Below, one piece after another: positions 26,421-34,585 of a DNA stretch of 64,000 bases. The stretch covers positions 51,145 to 115,144 of the IMG/VR virus record IMGVR_UViG_3300020193_000004. One strand, written 5' to 3'. The stretch's first letter is position 1. Every line of letters begins with the position of its first letter. The stretch is from a virus. Both the position numbers and the translations under genes were made by a program. The notes below the pieces were generated by a model, which did no database searches, had not been told where the DNA came from, and saw nothing but the letters and a program-made list of their open reading frames with translations.

Positions 26421-26426
26421 ATAAGA
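26421..26426 (+). promoter_or_regulatory. ATAAGA promoter-like box
   Basis: GGC-ATAAGA lies 38 bases before the ATG of the next plus-strand gene. It is one of a recurring set of (G/C)(C/T)-ATAAG(A/G) boxes upstream of plus-strand genes. Confidence 0.5.
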
Positions 26427-26458
26427 ACCTCGGCAGTCAACAACCTGCTGGAGGTTCC

Positions 26459-26776
26459 ATGGATACGAATGAGGGAGAGAGGGGCAGCCAACGCGTCCGG
26501 GGCACATCAGCGGCGGACGGCGTGGACGCCGCCGCACGCGGGAAGGGGAAGCCCGTACAGGCACCCCCGGTCACGGAAAACCCGAGGCAGAGGGCACCGA
26601 CCCGGCGTCCCTCCTCCCGGGAGGTGCACGAGGACACGGGCCTGGCCGCGAAGGTCGCCGCGCTCGAGGCGGAGAACGTGGAGCTCCGGGACGACCTCCG
26701 CGTCATGCGAACGCACCTCGACGATCTCCACCGGCTGTGCACGACCCACGTGCACTATGTGCGCAGCACCGGGTAG
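26459..26776 (+). CDS. Small protein with C-terminal coiled coil
   Basis: A 105-residue protein. The first ~55 residues are disordered and charged (Arg/Gly/Pro-rich). Residues ~60-95 form a regular heptad helix (LAAKVAALEAENVELRDDLR, then MRTHLDDLHRL), a short leucine-zipper-type coiled coil. GGAGG lies four bases before the ATG, and an ATAAGA box is 38 bases upstream. The function is not recognised. A small dimeric regulator or adaptor is possible. Confidence 0.6.
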   Translation: MDTNEGERGSQRVRGTSAADGVDAAARGKGKPVQAPPVTENPRQRAPTRRPSSREVHEDTGLAAKVAALEAENVELRDDLRVMRTHLDDLHRLCTTHVHYVRSTG

Positions 26777-26817
26777 GCGCAGGCCAGAATGCCCTAAAAA
26801 CAGGCACTTTCCCAGTC

Positions 26818-26823
26818 ATAAGG
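26818..26823 (+). promoter_or_regulatory. ATAAGG promoter-like box
   Basis: GTC-ATAAGG lies 59 bases before the ATG at 26877 and matches the recurring box except for the last base. An A-rich patch (CCCTAAAAACAGG) is ~25 bases upstream. Confidence 0.4.
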
Positions 26824-26876
26824 AGCCTACGGAAGCTCCCAAGCCCCCGTGTGTCCACAACTACCAGGAGTCAACC

Positions 26877-27518
26877 ATGTCGTTCAAGTCCAGTGTCACG
26901 AAGTTCCGACTCGGGCTCACCTCCCTCCTCGCCGCCGTGGCCCGCCCCGCGGCGGAGGGCGCCGTCGCGGCGTCCATCCTGACCTGGGGGGTGCCCCGCG
27001 TGACGATGTACTTCCGCGGGTCGCCCATGGTCCTCTCGATGACCGCCATCATCGGCGGCACCATCGCGACGGTCGCCATGGTCGAGGGCATCTGGTGGGT
27101 TCTCAACGACGAGACCACCGTGGCGAAGGCCCAGGCGGACGCCTGGGCCAGCTTCGGCAGGGAGCTCCTCGCCGACGAGCAGCTCCTTGCCGACTACGCC
27201 CTCCTCCGCGGCAAGTCCCCGGAGGAGGTCAGGGAGCTGGCGGCCATGCTCATCAGCGGGGGCCACGTCAACCCGCTGGCGGCCAAGGTGACCGCGCTCG
27301 AGGAGCAGGTCGCCAAGCTGGCCGCCGCGGCGGCCCCGGCCCCGGTCGTGGCGGCCCCGGCCCCGGTCGTGGCGGCCCCGGCCCCGGTCGTGGCGGCCCC
27401 GGCCCCGGTCGCGGCCCCGGTGGTCCAGACCGGTCCCGCCGTGATGCCGGCGGAGGCCCCCGCCGACGAGGCGGTCCCCGCCAAGAAGGGCGGGAAGAAG
27501 GAGGCGGCCGCGGCCTGA
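26877..27518 (+). CDS. Membrane protein with Ala-Pro-Val heptad repeats
   Basis: A 213-residue protein starting MSFKSSVTKFRLGLTSLLAA, with AGGAG six bases upstream. Residues ~12-40 are moderately hydrophobic, and ~51-76 form a clear membrane span (VLSMTAIIGGTIATVAMVEG). A helical region (EEVRELAAMLISGGHVNPLA) is followed by heptads of the form APAPVVA repeated about four times. The C-terminus is Lys/Ala-rich (AKKGGKKEAAAA). The repeats are encoded by a 21-bp tandem repeat. It has its own ATAAGG box and ends at a bidirectional terminator. A membrane or envelope-associated role is likely; holin or superinfection exclusion are guesses. Confidence 0.65.
   Translation: MSFKSSVTKFRLGLTSLLAAVARPAAEGAVAASILTWGVPRVTMYFRGSPMVLSMTAIIGGTIATVAMVEGIWWVLNDETTVAKAQADAWASFGRELLADEQLLADYALLRGKSPEEVRELAAMLISGGHVNPLAAKVTALEEQVAKLAAAAAPAPVVAAPAPVVAAPAPVVAAPAPVAAPVVQTGPAVMPAEAPADEAVPAKKGGKKEAAAA
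27330..27411 (+). repeat. 21-bp tandem repeat encoding APAPVVA heptads
   Basis: Three exact copies and a partial fourth of a 21-base unit starting GCGGCCCCGG and ending GGTCGTG lie in frame within the membrane-protein gene. Copy-number change would keep the frame. Confidence 0.85.
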
Positions 27519-27531
27519 TGGCCATGAGCAT

Positions 27532-27566
27532 CGCGGGAGAGATGGGGGCAACCCCTCTCTCCCGCG
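27532..27566. terminator. Bidirectional hairpin terminator between convergent genes
   Basis: CGCGGGAGAGA pairs with TCTCTCCCGCG, and the stem continues as GGGG/CCCC with a one-base bulge around a short loop. It lies between the stop at 27518 (plus) and the terminase stop at 27576 (minus), so it can serve both. Confidence 0.7.
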
Positions 27567-27575
27567 GCCGCTCGC

Positions 27576-30500
27576 TTAGCTCTCGAGCCTCCGATCGATC
27601 GCCGCGCTCGGCACGAAGATGTCAGGGCGCGGGGTGTCCAGCATCGACACGCAGGTGAGGAACAGCAGCGCGTGGAAGGAGTCGTCGGTGTTGTTCGACG
27701 ACTTCTTGTACTGCGTCATGTGCATGTGCTCGTTGTACTCGGAGAAGATCGAGAGCATGTCGGCGGCGTAGGGAGCTGCAAAGTCCTTCCAGGCGGGGAA
27801 CTTGTAGACGGTGCCGCGCTTGATGGCGTTGAAGATCGCAGACATCACTTCCGAGCGGTGGATGATGTAGCGGCCCAGTTGCGAGTCCCACTTCATGAAG
27901 ACGCTGGGGGTCGAGTACTGGAAGCGGACGATACGCTGCGAGCCGTACTTCCGCAGGAGCTCGTCGTTGGGGTGGAGCCCGCCGCCGTAGTCGACTCCAA
28001 CACGAGCGAGCTGGAAGGTGTCGATGAGGCGACAGATCTTGTCCATCTGCACGCGGATGTCGGTGTCTGCTCCGATGAAGCGGTACGCGTAGATGACGCG
28101 GAACCGCCCCTGGTAGTAGCCGCCGATCTTCATGACGGTGTGGGACTTCGTGCTGTCCTGCCCCCAGTCGATCCCGCCGTAGAGTGGGATGCCGTTCAGC
28201 TTCTCCCGCCAGAGCTTCACGATCTCCGGGAGGAGGCGCATCTGCTCGTCGCAGTTGATCTGGATGTCGGCCGCCGTCAACGGGCGCTGGCCGCTGTCGT
28301 ACGAGAGCCCGAGGCACTCGTTGAAGAACATGGCGCGCGGGTAGTCGTTGTACTTGGTGTACAGGTCCTTCCAGTCGATCCACGGCACCATCAGCTGCGG
28401 GATGCGGTAGCCCTCGTACACACTGAGCGTGGGGTCGGGAGAGCCCGTGCGAACCCACTGCGCGAGCGGGTGTGCCGGGTCGATCGGACCGCCGCACTTG
28501 TCGCAGATGAGCCCCAGCTTGCCGATGTTCAACTCGCCGAGGATGTTCCAGTGCCAGGACCCGGGGTCCTTCGGCGTGCCGTGGCGCTCGCAGGGGACGC
28601 CCCACTCGTTCTGCGTGGAGAAGTTCGACCAGTAGTGCTCGATGGGGTTGTCGTTGGACTTCGGCGTCCCCGAGTAGATGAAGTACCTGTATGGGGAGTG
28701 GGAGGCGGCCTCCTCGATGACGGGGATGTTCTCGAGGAGGATGTCCTGGATCTCGTCGAGGGCAACCAGGTCCGCGCGCAGCCCGCGGCACCGGTCCGCG
28801 TTGAGGAAGGCGTACCGGAGCGTCACCGTGCTGCGATTGATGGCCTTCTTCTCGAAGACGTTGTCGGTGAGGTGGATGGGGAACCACTTCCGCAGGTCGG
28901 GCGAGGTCTCCAGGGTCTCGCGGATGCGTGTCTTCGAGAACTCCTGCGTCTGCTGCGCGGAGGGCGAGACATAGAGCGTTCGGAAGTGCGGGATGAGGCA
29001 GCTGCTCGCGAGGATCCGGTTCCCGAGCGTTGTGCTGTTGTGCGTGACGATCGCGCCGGCGACACAGTTGTGGTGGTCCGCGACGGTCAGGTCGTAGCAC
29101 CACTGCTCGCCGAGGTCCTCGACGGCCTGGACCTCGTCCCAGTACACGTCGGAGTCGAGGTGGGCCTCGAGCAGGTCCACGTGGGCCTGGTCATATCGCT
29201 CGTCACCGCGGAAGAACTCGACAAACTGCGCGAGCTTGTCCTTCGTGAGGCAGTACTCGTCAGGGGGCAGACGGGCGATGCCACATGACCGAAGGGTGCG
29301 GTCTCCCTTCCTCGGCTGCACCGCCGCGTAGACCTCCCGGACGAGCTGCGTGACCTCGGGTGGGTACGTGTCGGTGTTCGAGTTCGACTCCCATGGTTCG
29401 AGCTCTTGGCACTCGATCTTGTCCAGCGCGCCGATCTCGCGTACGAAGGCGCGGATGCCCTCCTGCGTCTCCACACGCAGGATGTACGCGAGCTTCTTCT
29501 CCCCGCGCTTCTTGTAGATGTTCGGCCAGTTCTCGCGGATGCACGAGGGGATACCGAACTTGTGCAGCAGCGACTGCACCTGCAGGACGAGCCTCTGCGA
29601 CATCGAGCAGTACTCGATGGACCACTTCGTCGCGTGGTTCATCTTCACATGGCCGTCGGTCGACCACAGGCGGTTCAGGAAGAGCGCAGTCTGCTCGCGG
29701 GAGAGCTGAAAGACCCAGTCCGGGACGAACTTCGTGTACGAACTCGTGCCGAGGAGGCCGTCCTCGTCGAACCAGTCGTAGAGCTTCTGAGCGCTGTAGC
29801 GGGGGAGCTGAAAGTCGACGGCCCTGGAGCGAGGGTCGTCCTGGAACGTATAGCTCATGCCCTCGTCGCAAAGAGCGCGGTCGAAGTCGTCGAGCACGGC
29901 GTACGAGGCGTTCGTGAAGCGGAGGGCCTTGGCGGCGCAGGAACCGTCCCCGATCATGAACGCCGTCAGCCTCACGCGGGACTCGGGTTGCGGCTCGGCG
30001 AGGAAGACGCCGGCCTGGCGCACGACTGCGATGCGGTCGCCCACACGGACGTCGCTGGCGTCCCGCCAACCGGCCCACACGCGCACGGGGTGCGTGGTCG
30101 CCATCTCGGATGCGTGGCCCTGGCGCGTGCGCACGCGGACGCAGGGCTTCTGATAGCGCCTGGACTTCCACGTGACCTCAGATGTTGTCGTACGGTGACC
30201 ATACCCACGTTCGACGCCGGGCTCCGCCTCGTCCGTCTTGAGGCACACGAGCTCATCACCGAGTTCGACGTCCTTGACCTGCTTGAAGGTCCCATCAGCG
30301 CTTCGTAGAAAGGTAGTTTCTACCCAACTTTTCTCGACCTGCCGCGCACACTTCAACAGGATCCGTTTGTGCGGCGTGTCGTAGATCCGACGGAGGTAGG
30401 GACGTTCCGAGAAGTCGAAGCTCCTGAGGGACTTCGTCTCCGCGTCCGGCATCATGACCGACGTCTCGACGAACTGCGAGGGCGAGACCGCGAGGAGGGA

Positions 30501-30662
30501 GCGCGCCTCCTTCAGTGCCTCGCTGAACTCCCAGTCCGCCGCGTCAGGGGTCGGAGGCTCGTAGTCCCAGGGCTCCGCGTAGTCCAGGAGCGTCGTGTCC
30601 TCGCACTCCTGCTTGACGAGGCGGAAGACGTCGAGGGGATCCTGACGATCTGAAAGATTCAC
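27576..30662 (-). CDS. Large terminase subunit (TerL) interrupted by an intein
   Basis: A 1,028-residue precursor; removing a 431-residue intein leaves a 597-residue DNA-packaging motor. The N-extein ends CARQVEK (105-111) and the C-extein begins STTLGNR. Splicing restores the P-loop CARQVEKST, so ATPase activity depends on intein removal. The Walker B is DLVALDEIQD. The nuclease domain has YGGIDWGQDS, ARVGVDYGGG and NNTDDSFHALLF, supplying the acidic metal ligands of TerL nucleases. A CDKCGGPID phrase lies between the two domains, with one C-x2-C pair. The start is a GTG at 30662 with GAGG upstream. It is a single minus-strand gene between two plus-strand islands. Confidence 0.92.
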   Translation of the reverse strand: MNLSDRQDPLDVFRLVKQECEDTTLLDYAEPWDYEPPTPDAADWEFSEALKEARSLLAVSPSQFVETSVMMPDAETKSLRSFDFSERPYLRRIYDTPHKRILLKCARQVEKSWVETTFLRSADGTFKQVKDVELGDELVCLKTDEAEPGVERGYGHRTTTSEVTWKSRRYQKPCVRVRTRQGHASEMATTHPVRVWAGWRDASDVRVGDRIAVVRQAGVFLAEPQPESRVRLTAFMIGDGSCAAKALRFTNASYAVLDDFDRALCDEGMSYTFQDDPRSRAVDFQLPRYSAQKLYDWFDEDGLLGTSSYTKFVPDWVFQLSREQTALFLNRLWSTDGHVKMNHATKWSIEYCSMSQRLVLQVQSLLHKFGIPSCIRENWPNIYKKRGEKKLAYILRVETQEGIRAFVREIGALDKIECQELEPWESNSNTDTYPPEVTQLVREVYAAVQPRKGDRTLRSCGIARLPPDEYCLTKDKLAQFVEFFRGDERYDQAHVDLLEAHLDSDVYWDEVQAVEDLGEQWCYDLTVADHHNCVAGAIVTHNSTTLGNRILASSCLIPHFRTLYVSPSAQQTQEFSKTRIRETLETSPDLRKWFPIHLTDNVFEKKAINRSTVTLRYAFLNADRCRGLRADLVALDEIQDILLENIPVIEEAASHSPYRYFIYSGTPKSNDNPIEHYWSNFSTQNEWGVPCERHGTPKDPGSWHWNILGELNIGKLGLICDKCGGPIDPAHPLAQWVRTGSPDPTLSVYEGYRIPQLMVPWIDWKDLYTKYNDYPRAMFFNECLGLSYDSGQRPLTAADIQINCDEQMRLLPEIVKLWREKLNGIPLYGGIDWGQDSTKSHTVMKIGGYYQGRFRVIYAYRFIGADTDIRVQMDKICRLIDTFQLARVGVDYGGGLHPNDELLRKYGSQRIVRFQYSTPSVFMKWDSQLGRYIIHRSEVMSAIFNAIKRGTVYKFPAWKDFAAPYAADMLSIFSEYNEHMHMTQYKKSSNNTDDSFHALLFLTCVSMLDTPRPDIFVPSAAIDRRLES
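29037..30329 (-). mobile_element. LAGLIDADG intein in the TerL P-loop
   Basis: The intein spans residues 112-542 of the precursor. It begins with Ser (SWVETTFLRSADG, splicing block A), has ATTHPVRVW (block B) and ends CYDLTVADHHNCV...VTHN (blocks F/G), followed by Ser+1 of the C-extein. Two LAGLIDADG-type motifs, LTAFMIGDGS (232-241) and FLNRLWSTDG (328-337), mark an endonuclease domain with both Asp residues present. It is thus probably an active homing element. The site lies between Lys and Ser of the Walker A motif. Confidence 0.92.
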
Positions 30663-30673
30663 GTTGCCTCGCC

Positions 30674-30679
30674 ATAAGA
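30674..30679 (+). promoter_or_regulatory. ATAAGA promoter-like box
   Basis: GCC-ATAAGA lies 54 bases before the ATG at 30728 and 12 bases from the terminase start on the other strand. It is the likely promoter of the RNase HII operon. Confidence 0.5.
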
Positions 30680-30727
30680 CCCTTGCTGGCGAAACACGCC
30701 AGTTCTACCACCAAGAGGCTCCCTACC

Positions 30728-31522
30728 ATGAAATCCGTCTTCACGCTCGCCCTCGAGGGCCGTCGTCTCCCCGAACACACGGAGGAGGTGAACGGCCAGC
30801 CGGTCCTCATCCCGGCACACTGGACCATCCTTGCCGTGTTCGGCGGGGTCGATCCCCGCGGTGTCGTGCGGATGTGGTCCACGGATACGGGGCTCGTCCA
30901 CCGCGGCGAGAACCCGGAGGGGCTGCGCCCGCTCTTTCACGAGGCGGCGCGCGCGTTCCCGCTCGACGGGCGCGACCTGCGTGTGCAGGGCCGCTACGTC
31001 TGCGGCAGGCTGCGCGGTGCCGGCGGTGAACTCCGCGACTACCACCTGTGGGTGCCTCCGAAGGACATCTTCAGCGACGGGTACGACGTGGTCGAGGTGA
31101 CGGGAACCGTCGTGGGACTCGGCATCGGGCTCGAGACGCGCAAGGACACCCGGGACGTCGAGGGAAACCGGGCGGTCTTCCTCGCCCCGTACTACGCCAC
31201 GCTGGTCTACGAGGAGTTCGAGGACGGGCGGAAGGTGCCCATCGTCGTGCCCGTGCGCTGGATGGCTCCGTGGGACGAGAAGACGCGGCTTGTGGAGGAC
31301 GACGAGCCGCTGACGGTGTTCCTCCCCAAGATCGTGCGGCGCATGCAGGACCGGGCGAGGATCGGCTCGTCGCTGACCGTGCACGTCCGGAAGGACCCCA
31401 CGCCGCACTACTACCTGGAAGGGATCGTGGCCCCCGACACGATCATGGGCGCCGCGGTCAAAGGCGCCGGACTCGACAACCGGGCCTTCCCTGAGGCGCC
31501 GCTGAAGGTCGGTACGGCGTGA
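30728..31522 (+). CDS. Hypothetical protein, first gene of the RNase HII operon
   Basis: A 264-residue protein starting MKSVFTLALEGRRLPEHTEE at ATG 30728, with GAGG upstream; an upstream TTG in frame is less likely. The sequence is mainly beta, with phrases such as WTILAVFGGVDPRGVVRMWS, VEVTGTVVGLGIGLETRKD and SLTVHVRKDPTPHYYLEGIV. There is no membrane segment, signal peptide or known catalytic motif. It overlaps the next gene by four bases. Function unknown; context suggests early nucleic-acid metabolism or regulation. Confidence 0.7.
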   Translation: MKSVFTLALEGRRLPEHTEEVNGQPVLIPAHWTILAVFGGVDPRGVVRMWSTDTGLVHRGENPEGLRPLFHEAARAFPLDGRDLRVQGRYVCGRLRGAGGELRDYHLWVPPKDIFSDGYDVVEVTGTVVGLGIGLETRKDTRDVEGNRAVFLAPYYATLVYEEFEDGRKVPIVVPVRWMAPWDEKTRLVEDDEPLTVFLPKIVRRMQDRARIGSSLTVHVRKDPTPHYYLEGIVAPDTIMGAAVKGAGLDNRAFPEAPLKVGTA

Positions 31523-31896
31523 CCGAGCTGCCGGCATCGCTGCGCTGGGTACCCCTGTTCGCCGCCTCGGCGAACAGAGCCCTGGATGGTGACATCCTCG
31601 ACGCCAAGATCAGTCAGCGAACCGACCCTCTCCAGTGGGTTCTGGTCCTCACCACGAGCTTCCAGTGGACCGCCATGACCTCGAAAGTCATGCGCGGTCT
31701 GCTGGAGGCCTGGTGCGCAGCGAACGACGCGGTGCTCGACCGCGCGGGTATCGGTACCCCTGCGACGACATGGTCTGCACTCATACTCATCAAGGGGCTG
31801 GGCCCCGAGAAGACGATCAACCCCTACGAGGAGGACAGCGATGCAGCTCGCAACGCGGCCCGTCGACTCCATCAGCGACCCAAGATTCGCCGCTGA
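31519..31896 (+). CDS. Hypothetical protein
   Basis: A 125-residue protein starting at a GTG that overlaps the previous stop (GTGA). It has Trp-rich amphipathic segments (LRWVPLFAASANRALDG, LQWVLVLTTSFQWTAM) and a basic C-terminus (NAARRLHQRPKIRR). No family is recognised. It belongs to the same tightly coupled operon as RNase HII. Confidence 0.6.
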   Translation: MTELPASLRWVPLFAASANRALDGDILDAKISQRTDPLQWVLVLTTSFQWTAMTSKVMRGLLEAWCAANDAVLDRAGIGTPATTWSALILIKGLGPEKTINPYEEDSDAARNAARRLHQRPKIRR

Positions 31897-32029
31897 GATG
31901 GCCCACGCCAGGCAGGTCTGGCTTCAGACGCTCGAGTGGCGGCGCATCGAGGCGCACGTAAGCACACCGCCGATGCGCATCGTACGCGTCGGGGACGAGC
32001 TCCTCCTACCGGGTGATCTCCCCAGATGA
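31841..32029 (+). CDS. Small hypothetical protein overlapping its neighbour
   Basis: A 62-residue protein starting MQLATRPVDSISDPRFAAEM, with GGAGG about six bases upstream. It overlaps the previous gene by 56 bases in another frame and the next by one base overlap of stop and start. The C-terminus (MRIVRVGDELLLPGDLP) is beta-like. Function unknown. The good ribosome site and the chain of overlaps support it being real. Confidence 0.5.
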   Translation: MQLATRPVDSISDPRFAAEMAHARQVWLQTLEWRRIEAHVSTPPMRIVRVGDELLLPGDLPR

Positions 32030-32211
32030 AGGACTCCCACAACGACAGCGAGGCTCACCTGCGTGATCTGATCGCGAAGCTCGCGCCAGCAGATCGCGAG
32101 GCTGTTCGCGCGGACTTGACCAAGTGGCATGGCCTCCTCTGGTCATTGCTCCTCGGCACGTCGGAGCAGGATACCGAGCAGGCGCGACAGCGTCTGCTGA
32201 GGCTCCTGTGA
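32026..32211 (+). CDS. Small helical hypothetical protein
   Basis: A 61-residue protein starting MKDSHNDSEAHLRDLIAKLA with an ATGA overlap. It is all-helical, with a central Trp-containing helix (LTKWHGLLWSLLLGT) and a basic C-terminal helix. It is immediately followed, with a GTGA overlap, by RNase HII, so the two may be translationally coupled. Function unknown. Confidence 0.6.
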   Translation: MKDSHNDSEAHLRDLIAKLAPADREAVRADLTKWHGLLWSLLLGTSEQDTEQARQRLLRLL

Positions 32212-32831
32212 GGTACGCCGGCGTGGACGAGGTCGGGTACGGGGCCCTGGCAGGGCCCCTGGTCTCCGTGGCGGTGGCGGTCGACGTTGACCTGTCGTTC
32301 GAGCGACTCCGCCGTTGGTGGCCTGTCGACCGCGTGCGGGACTCGAAGAAGACCACGCCGGCGCAGCGCGCGGAGATCATGTCCAGGCTGATGCCCTGGC
32401 TGGTCGAGCAGCACGCGTCGGTGGGGATCGGAGAGATCCCGCCGTCGACGATCGACCAGTACGGGTACAGCAAGGCGCTGCTCTGGTCGAAGCAGGACGC
32501 ACTGAAGGTGCTGACCGCGGAGGCTCCCGTGGACCTGCTGATCGTCGACGGGTCCGTCGGCGTCGGCGACCTCCCCGGTGTACGGGAGTGCCGCGTCATC
32601 CCGCAGGCAGACGCCGATTACTGGGTCGTGTCGGCAGCGTCGATCATCGCGAAGGTCTACCGGGACGCGCTCATGCGCGACCTGGCCAGCGAGTACCCGC
32701 AGTACGACTGGACGAACAACATGGGGTACGCCGGCGGAGGGAAGCTGACGAGCGTGCACATCGCAGCCCTGCGGAAGCACGGGCTCACCGTGCACCACCG
32801 GAAGCAGGCATGCAGGACCGCCCTCTCGTAG
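32208..32831 (+). CDS. rnhB: Ribonuclease HII
   Basis: A 207-residue enzyme that cuts the RNA strand of RNA-DNA hybrids. It starts at GTG 32208, overlapping the previous stop, with GAGG five bases upstream. The signature GVDEVGYGALAGPLV near the N-terminus supplies the first Asp-Glu pair. DSKK, LIVDGS and DADYWVVSAASIIAKVYRD supply the remaining conserved blocks of the family, and the length is normal. It ends the plus-strand operon at a hairpin terminator. Likely roles are removal of replication primers or R-loops left by the phage polymerase. Confidence 0.92.
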   Translation: MRYAGVDEVGYGALAGPLVSVAVAVDVDLSFERLRRWWPVDRVRDSKKTTPAQRAEIMSRLMPWLVEQHASVGIGEIPPSTIDQYGYSKALLWSKQDALKVLTAEAPVDLLIVDGSVGVGDLPGVRECRVIPQADADYWVVSAASIIAKVYRDALMRDLASEYPQYDWTNNMGYAGGGKLTSVHIAALRKHGLTVHHRKQACRTALS

Positions 32832-32842
32832 GAGGCGGTCCT
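32814..32842. terminator. Hairpin terminator between convergent genes
   Basis: AGGACCGCC pairs with GGCGGTCCT (9 bp, 11-base loop). The hairpin overlaps the rnhB stop and is followed by CTTAG. It lies eight bases from the minus-strand stop at 32850 and could serve both directions. Confidence 0.6.
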
Positions 32843-32849
32843 CTTAGCC

Positions 32850-33254
32850 CTATCGGGCGAGCCAGCTCACGAAGTAGAGGCTGTTCGCACCGATTGCGAT
32901 GCGGTTCGCCGCGGTCGCGGTGCCGTCTCCTTCGTACCGCCCTTCCCAGTCGATCTCGAAGGTGTCGCCGCTGAGGATGGTGAACGACCCCTTGTTGAGG
33001 ATGTTCAGAGTGGTGTTGCCGCCTGAGGCGGTGACGCGGATGCGGTGGAGGCGTGCACCGTCAGCGAGGTCGACGTTGGCCGCTCCTGCACCGGCTGCGA
33101 TGCCGGTCGGGTCCGCGTCGTCGTACATGATGTCGATGTGGCCAGACTGGTTCGACCCACCGAAGATCGTGATGTCCTCGGGACCCATGTCGTTCGCGAC
33201 CAGCCAGGTGGATAGCGCGTGCGCGTGGGGGAACGTGTTGGTACGGATGGCCAT
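32850..33254 (-). CDS. Small beta-rich virion protein
   Basis: A 134-residue protein starting MAIRTNTFPHAHALSTWLVA. The body is beta-sheet-type (ITIFGGSNQSGHIDIMYDD, LHRIRVTASGGNTTLNIL, FTILSGDTFEIDWEG) and closes with NSLYFVSWLAR. There is no membrane segment. It is the last gene of the middle minus-strand block. Small proteins of this type often act as decoration, fibre or tail-tip components; no specific family is recognised. Confidence 0.6.
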   Translation of the reverse strand: MAIRTNTFPHAHALSTWLVANDMGPEDITIFGGSNQSGHIDIMYDDADPTGIAAGAGAANVDLADGARLHRIRVTASGGNTTLNILNKGSFTILSGDTFEIDWEGRYEGDGTATAANRIAIGANSLYFVSWLAR

Positions 33255-33263
33255 GAAGAGCTC

Positions 33264-33680
33264 CTACAGGTCAGCGAGCGCCTGGTTGACGAAGCGAGCG
33301 AACCCGGCGACGTGATGTTCCTTGTCGTAGCTGATCATCCCTGTCAGGTCGCGAGCTATCAGCCCCCAGCTCGAGAGCTCGGAGATGTACGAGGCCGAGA
33401 AGCGATCGAGGCCCCCAAAGTAGATCATGACCATGTCTGTGAGTAAGGCGCGCCCGTCCCCCACGTCCCTGGGCCACTTCTTCTTGGGGAAGATCTGGAA
33501 GACCACGTCGCCGTTCTCGCGGAAGACGACGGTGATGTCGCAGAACTTCCCCTCGAACTCCTCCCGCGGCTCGATCGCGAACTGCGTGCGGTTGAACGAC
33601 TCGAGACCCCGCTCGAACTGGCCGAGGAGGCGTGCACGATCCTTGTCGGTGAACGAGATGTCGGCGGTCTGGGGGGTCAT
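33264..33680 (-). CDS. Hypothetical protein of the structural block
   Basis: A 138-residue alpha/beta protein. The centre reads EFEGKFCDITVVFRENGDVV then FQIFPKKKWPRD; the C-terminus is helical (EHHVAGFARFVNQALADL). There is no membrane segment and no recognised motif. It overlaps the upstream gene by four bases (ATGA). Function unknown; a virion assembly role is inferred only from position. Confidence 0.6.
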   Translation of the reverse strand: MTPQTADISFTDKDRARLLGQFERGLESFNRTQFAIEPREEFEGKFCDITVVFRENGDVVFQIFPKKKWPRDVGDGRALLTDMVMIYFGGLDRFSASYISELSSWGLIARDLTGMISYDKEHHVAGFARFVNQALADL

Positions 33681-34555
33681 GCAGTCTCCTTGGCAGTAAT
33701 CTGCGCCACCTGGCGCCCCCTATCACTGATCGTGCCGGTGGGAGCAAGGTCACGCATCGACGGCACCTCGCCGGGTGCCGAGACAAGACGGAAGCGCTCG
33801 AACTTCCGGAGCACGTCGGCCAGCGCGGTGTCGCCTGCCTCGAGGCGCTCCTCGATCCGCACGACGCTGCGCGAGATGTTCGACAGCATCTCCACCTTCT
33901 TGTCCGAGAGAGGCAGCGCACGCACCTCCTGGAAGGTGAAGTAGAGCTCGCGGTGCATCTCCTCGAGCGTCTTGCGCCGGTCGATCTCGACGCGGATGCC
34001 CGTGCGGTAGAGCGCGAACTGCGGGCCCGAGATGCGCGCCGCGTCGTACTGCTCCTGCAGGTCGCGCGTGCGGCCGCGGTTGTCGCTGCGGTAGTAGTGC
34101 GCCCAGTCGCCCGCACCCATGATCTCGGTGTTCCAGAAGTAGTGCCGGAAGTCCGCGACCGCCGACTCGTTCACCCGGTAGCCCAGCTCCTGCAGGCGGA
34201 AGGCTACCTCCTGGTGCGGCACGTTGCCGATGAGCAGGCGCTCCACGGCCTCCCGCAGGCGCCGGTGGGCCACGATGGCCATCATCTCGGTGGTCGCCGC
34301 GTCCTGGTGCAGGACCGAGTAGATCTTCCGCTGGCGGAGCCACCGAGACGACGGCAGATGGGTCGCGTCCCACGGGCGGAAGTCGATCGGCTGCTCGCGC
34401 ACGCTCGCGATCGCCTCCTCGACCTGCGCGTCGTCCAGCTCCGCCACCCCGTAGCGCCCAAGTGCCGGATTCAACTCCTCGCGGGGGTTGTCGAGCACCA
34501 GCACCAGGTACCTGGCGTAGTAGGTTGCGGGGTGGACGAAGACGTTGTTGGTCAT
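33677..34555 (-). CDS. Helical protein with HTH-like segment, possible small terminase-like role
   Basis: A 292-residue protein beginning MTNNVFVHPATYYARYLVLV. The middle segment EAVERLLIGNVPHQEVAFRL, then LGYRVNESAVADFRHYFWN, resembles the 'lL....p..eIA..l....v....v..Y...FWn' pattern of DNA-recognising domains in some small terminase subunits. The C-terminal half is a long charged helix (TLEEMHRELYFTFQEVRALP, VEMLSNISRSVVRIEERLE), compatible with oligomerisation. No small terminase is evident elsewhere in the window. The resemblance is weak, and the gene is distant from TerL and on a different transcript, so the role is a hypothesis. Confidence 0.4.
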   Translation of the reverse strand: MTNNVFVHPATYYARYLVLVLDNPREELNPALGRYGVAELDDAQVEEAIASVREQPIDFRPWDATHLPSSRWLRQRKIYSVLHQDAATTEMMAIVAHRRLREAVERLLIGNVPHQEVAFRLQELGYRVNESAVADFRHYFWNTEIMGAGDWAHYYRSDNRGRTRDLQEQYDAARISGPQFALYRTGIRVEIDRRKTLEEMHRELYFTFQEVRALPLSDKKVEMLSNISRSVVRIEERLEAGDTALADVLRKFERFRLVSAPGEVPSMRDLAPTGTISDRGRQVAQITAKETA

Positions 34556-34585
34556 GGCTACTTCCTGTACACACGCCCGGCAGGA

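Noticed and set aside
32242-32260. GGGGCCCTG/CAGGGCCCC inverted repeat
   Set aside because: It encodes the conserved GALAGPL motif of RNase HII, so the symmetry is explained by coding.
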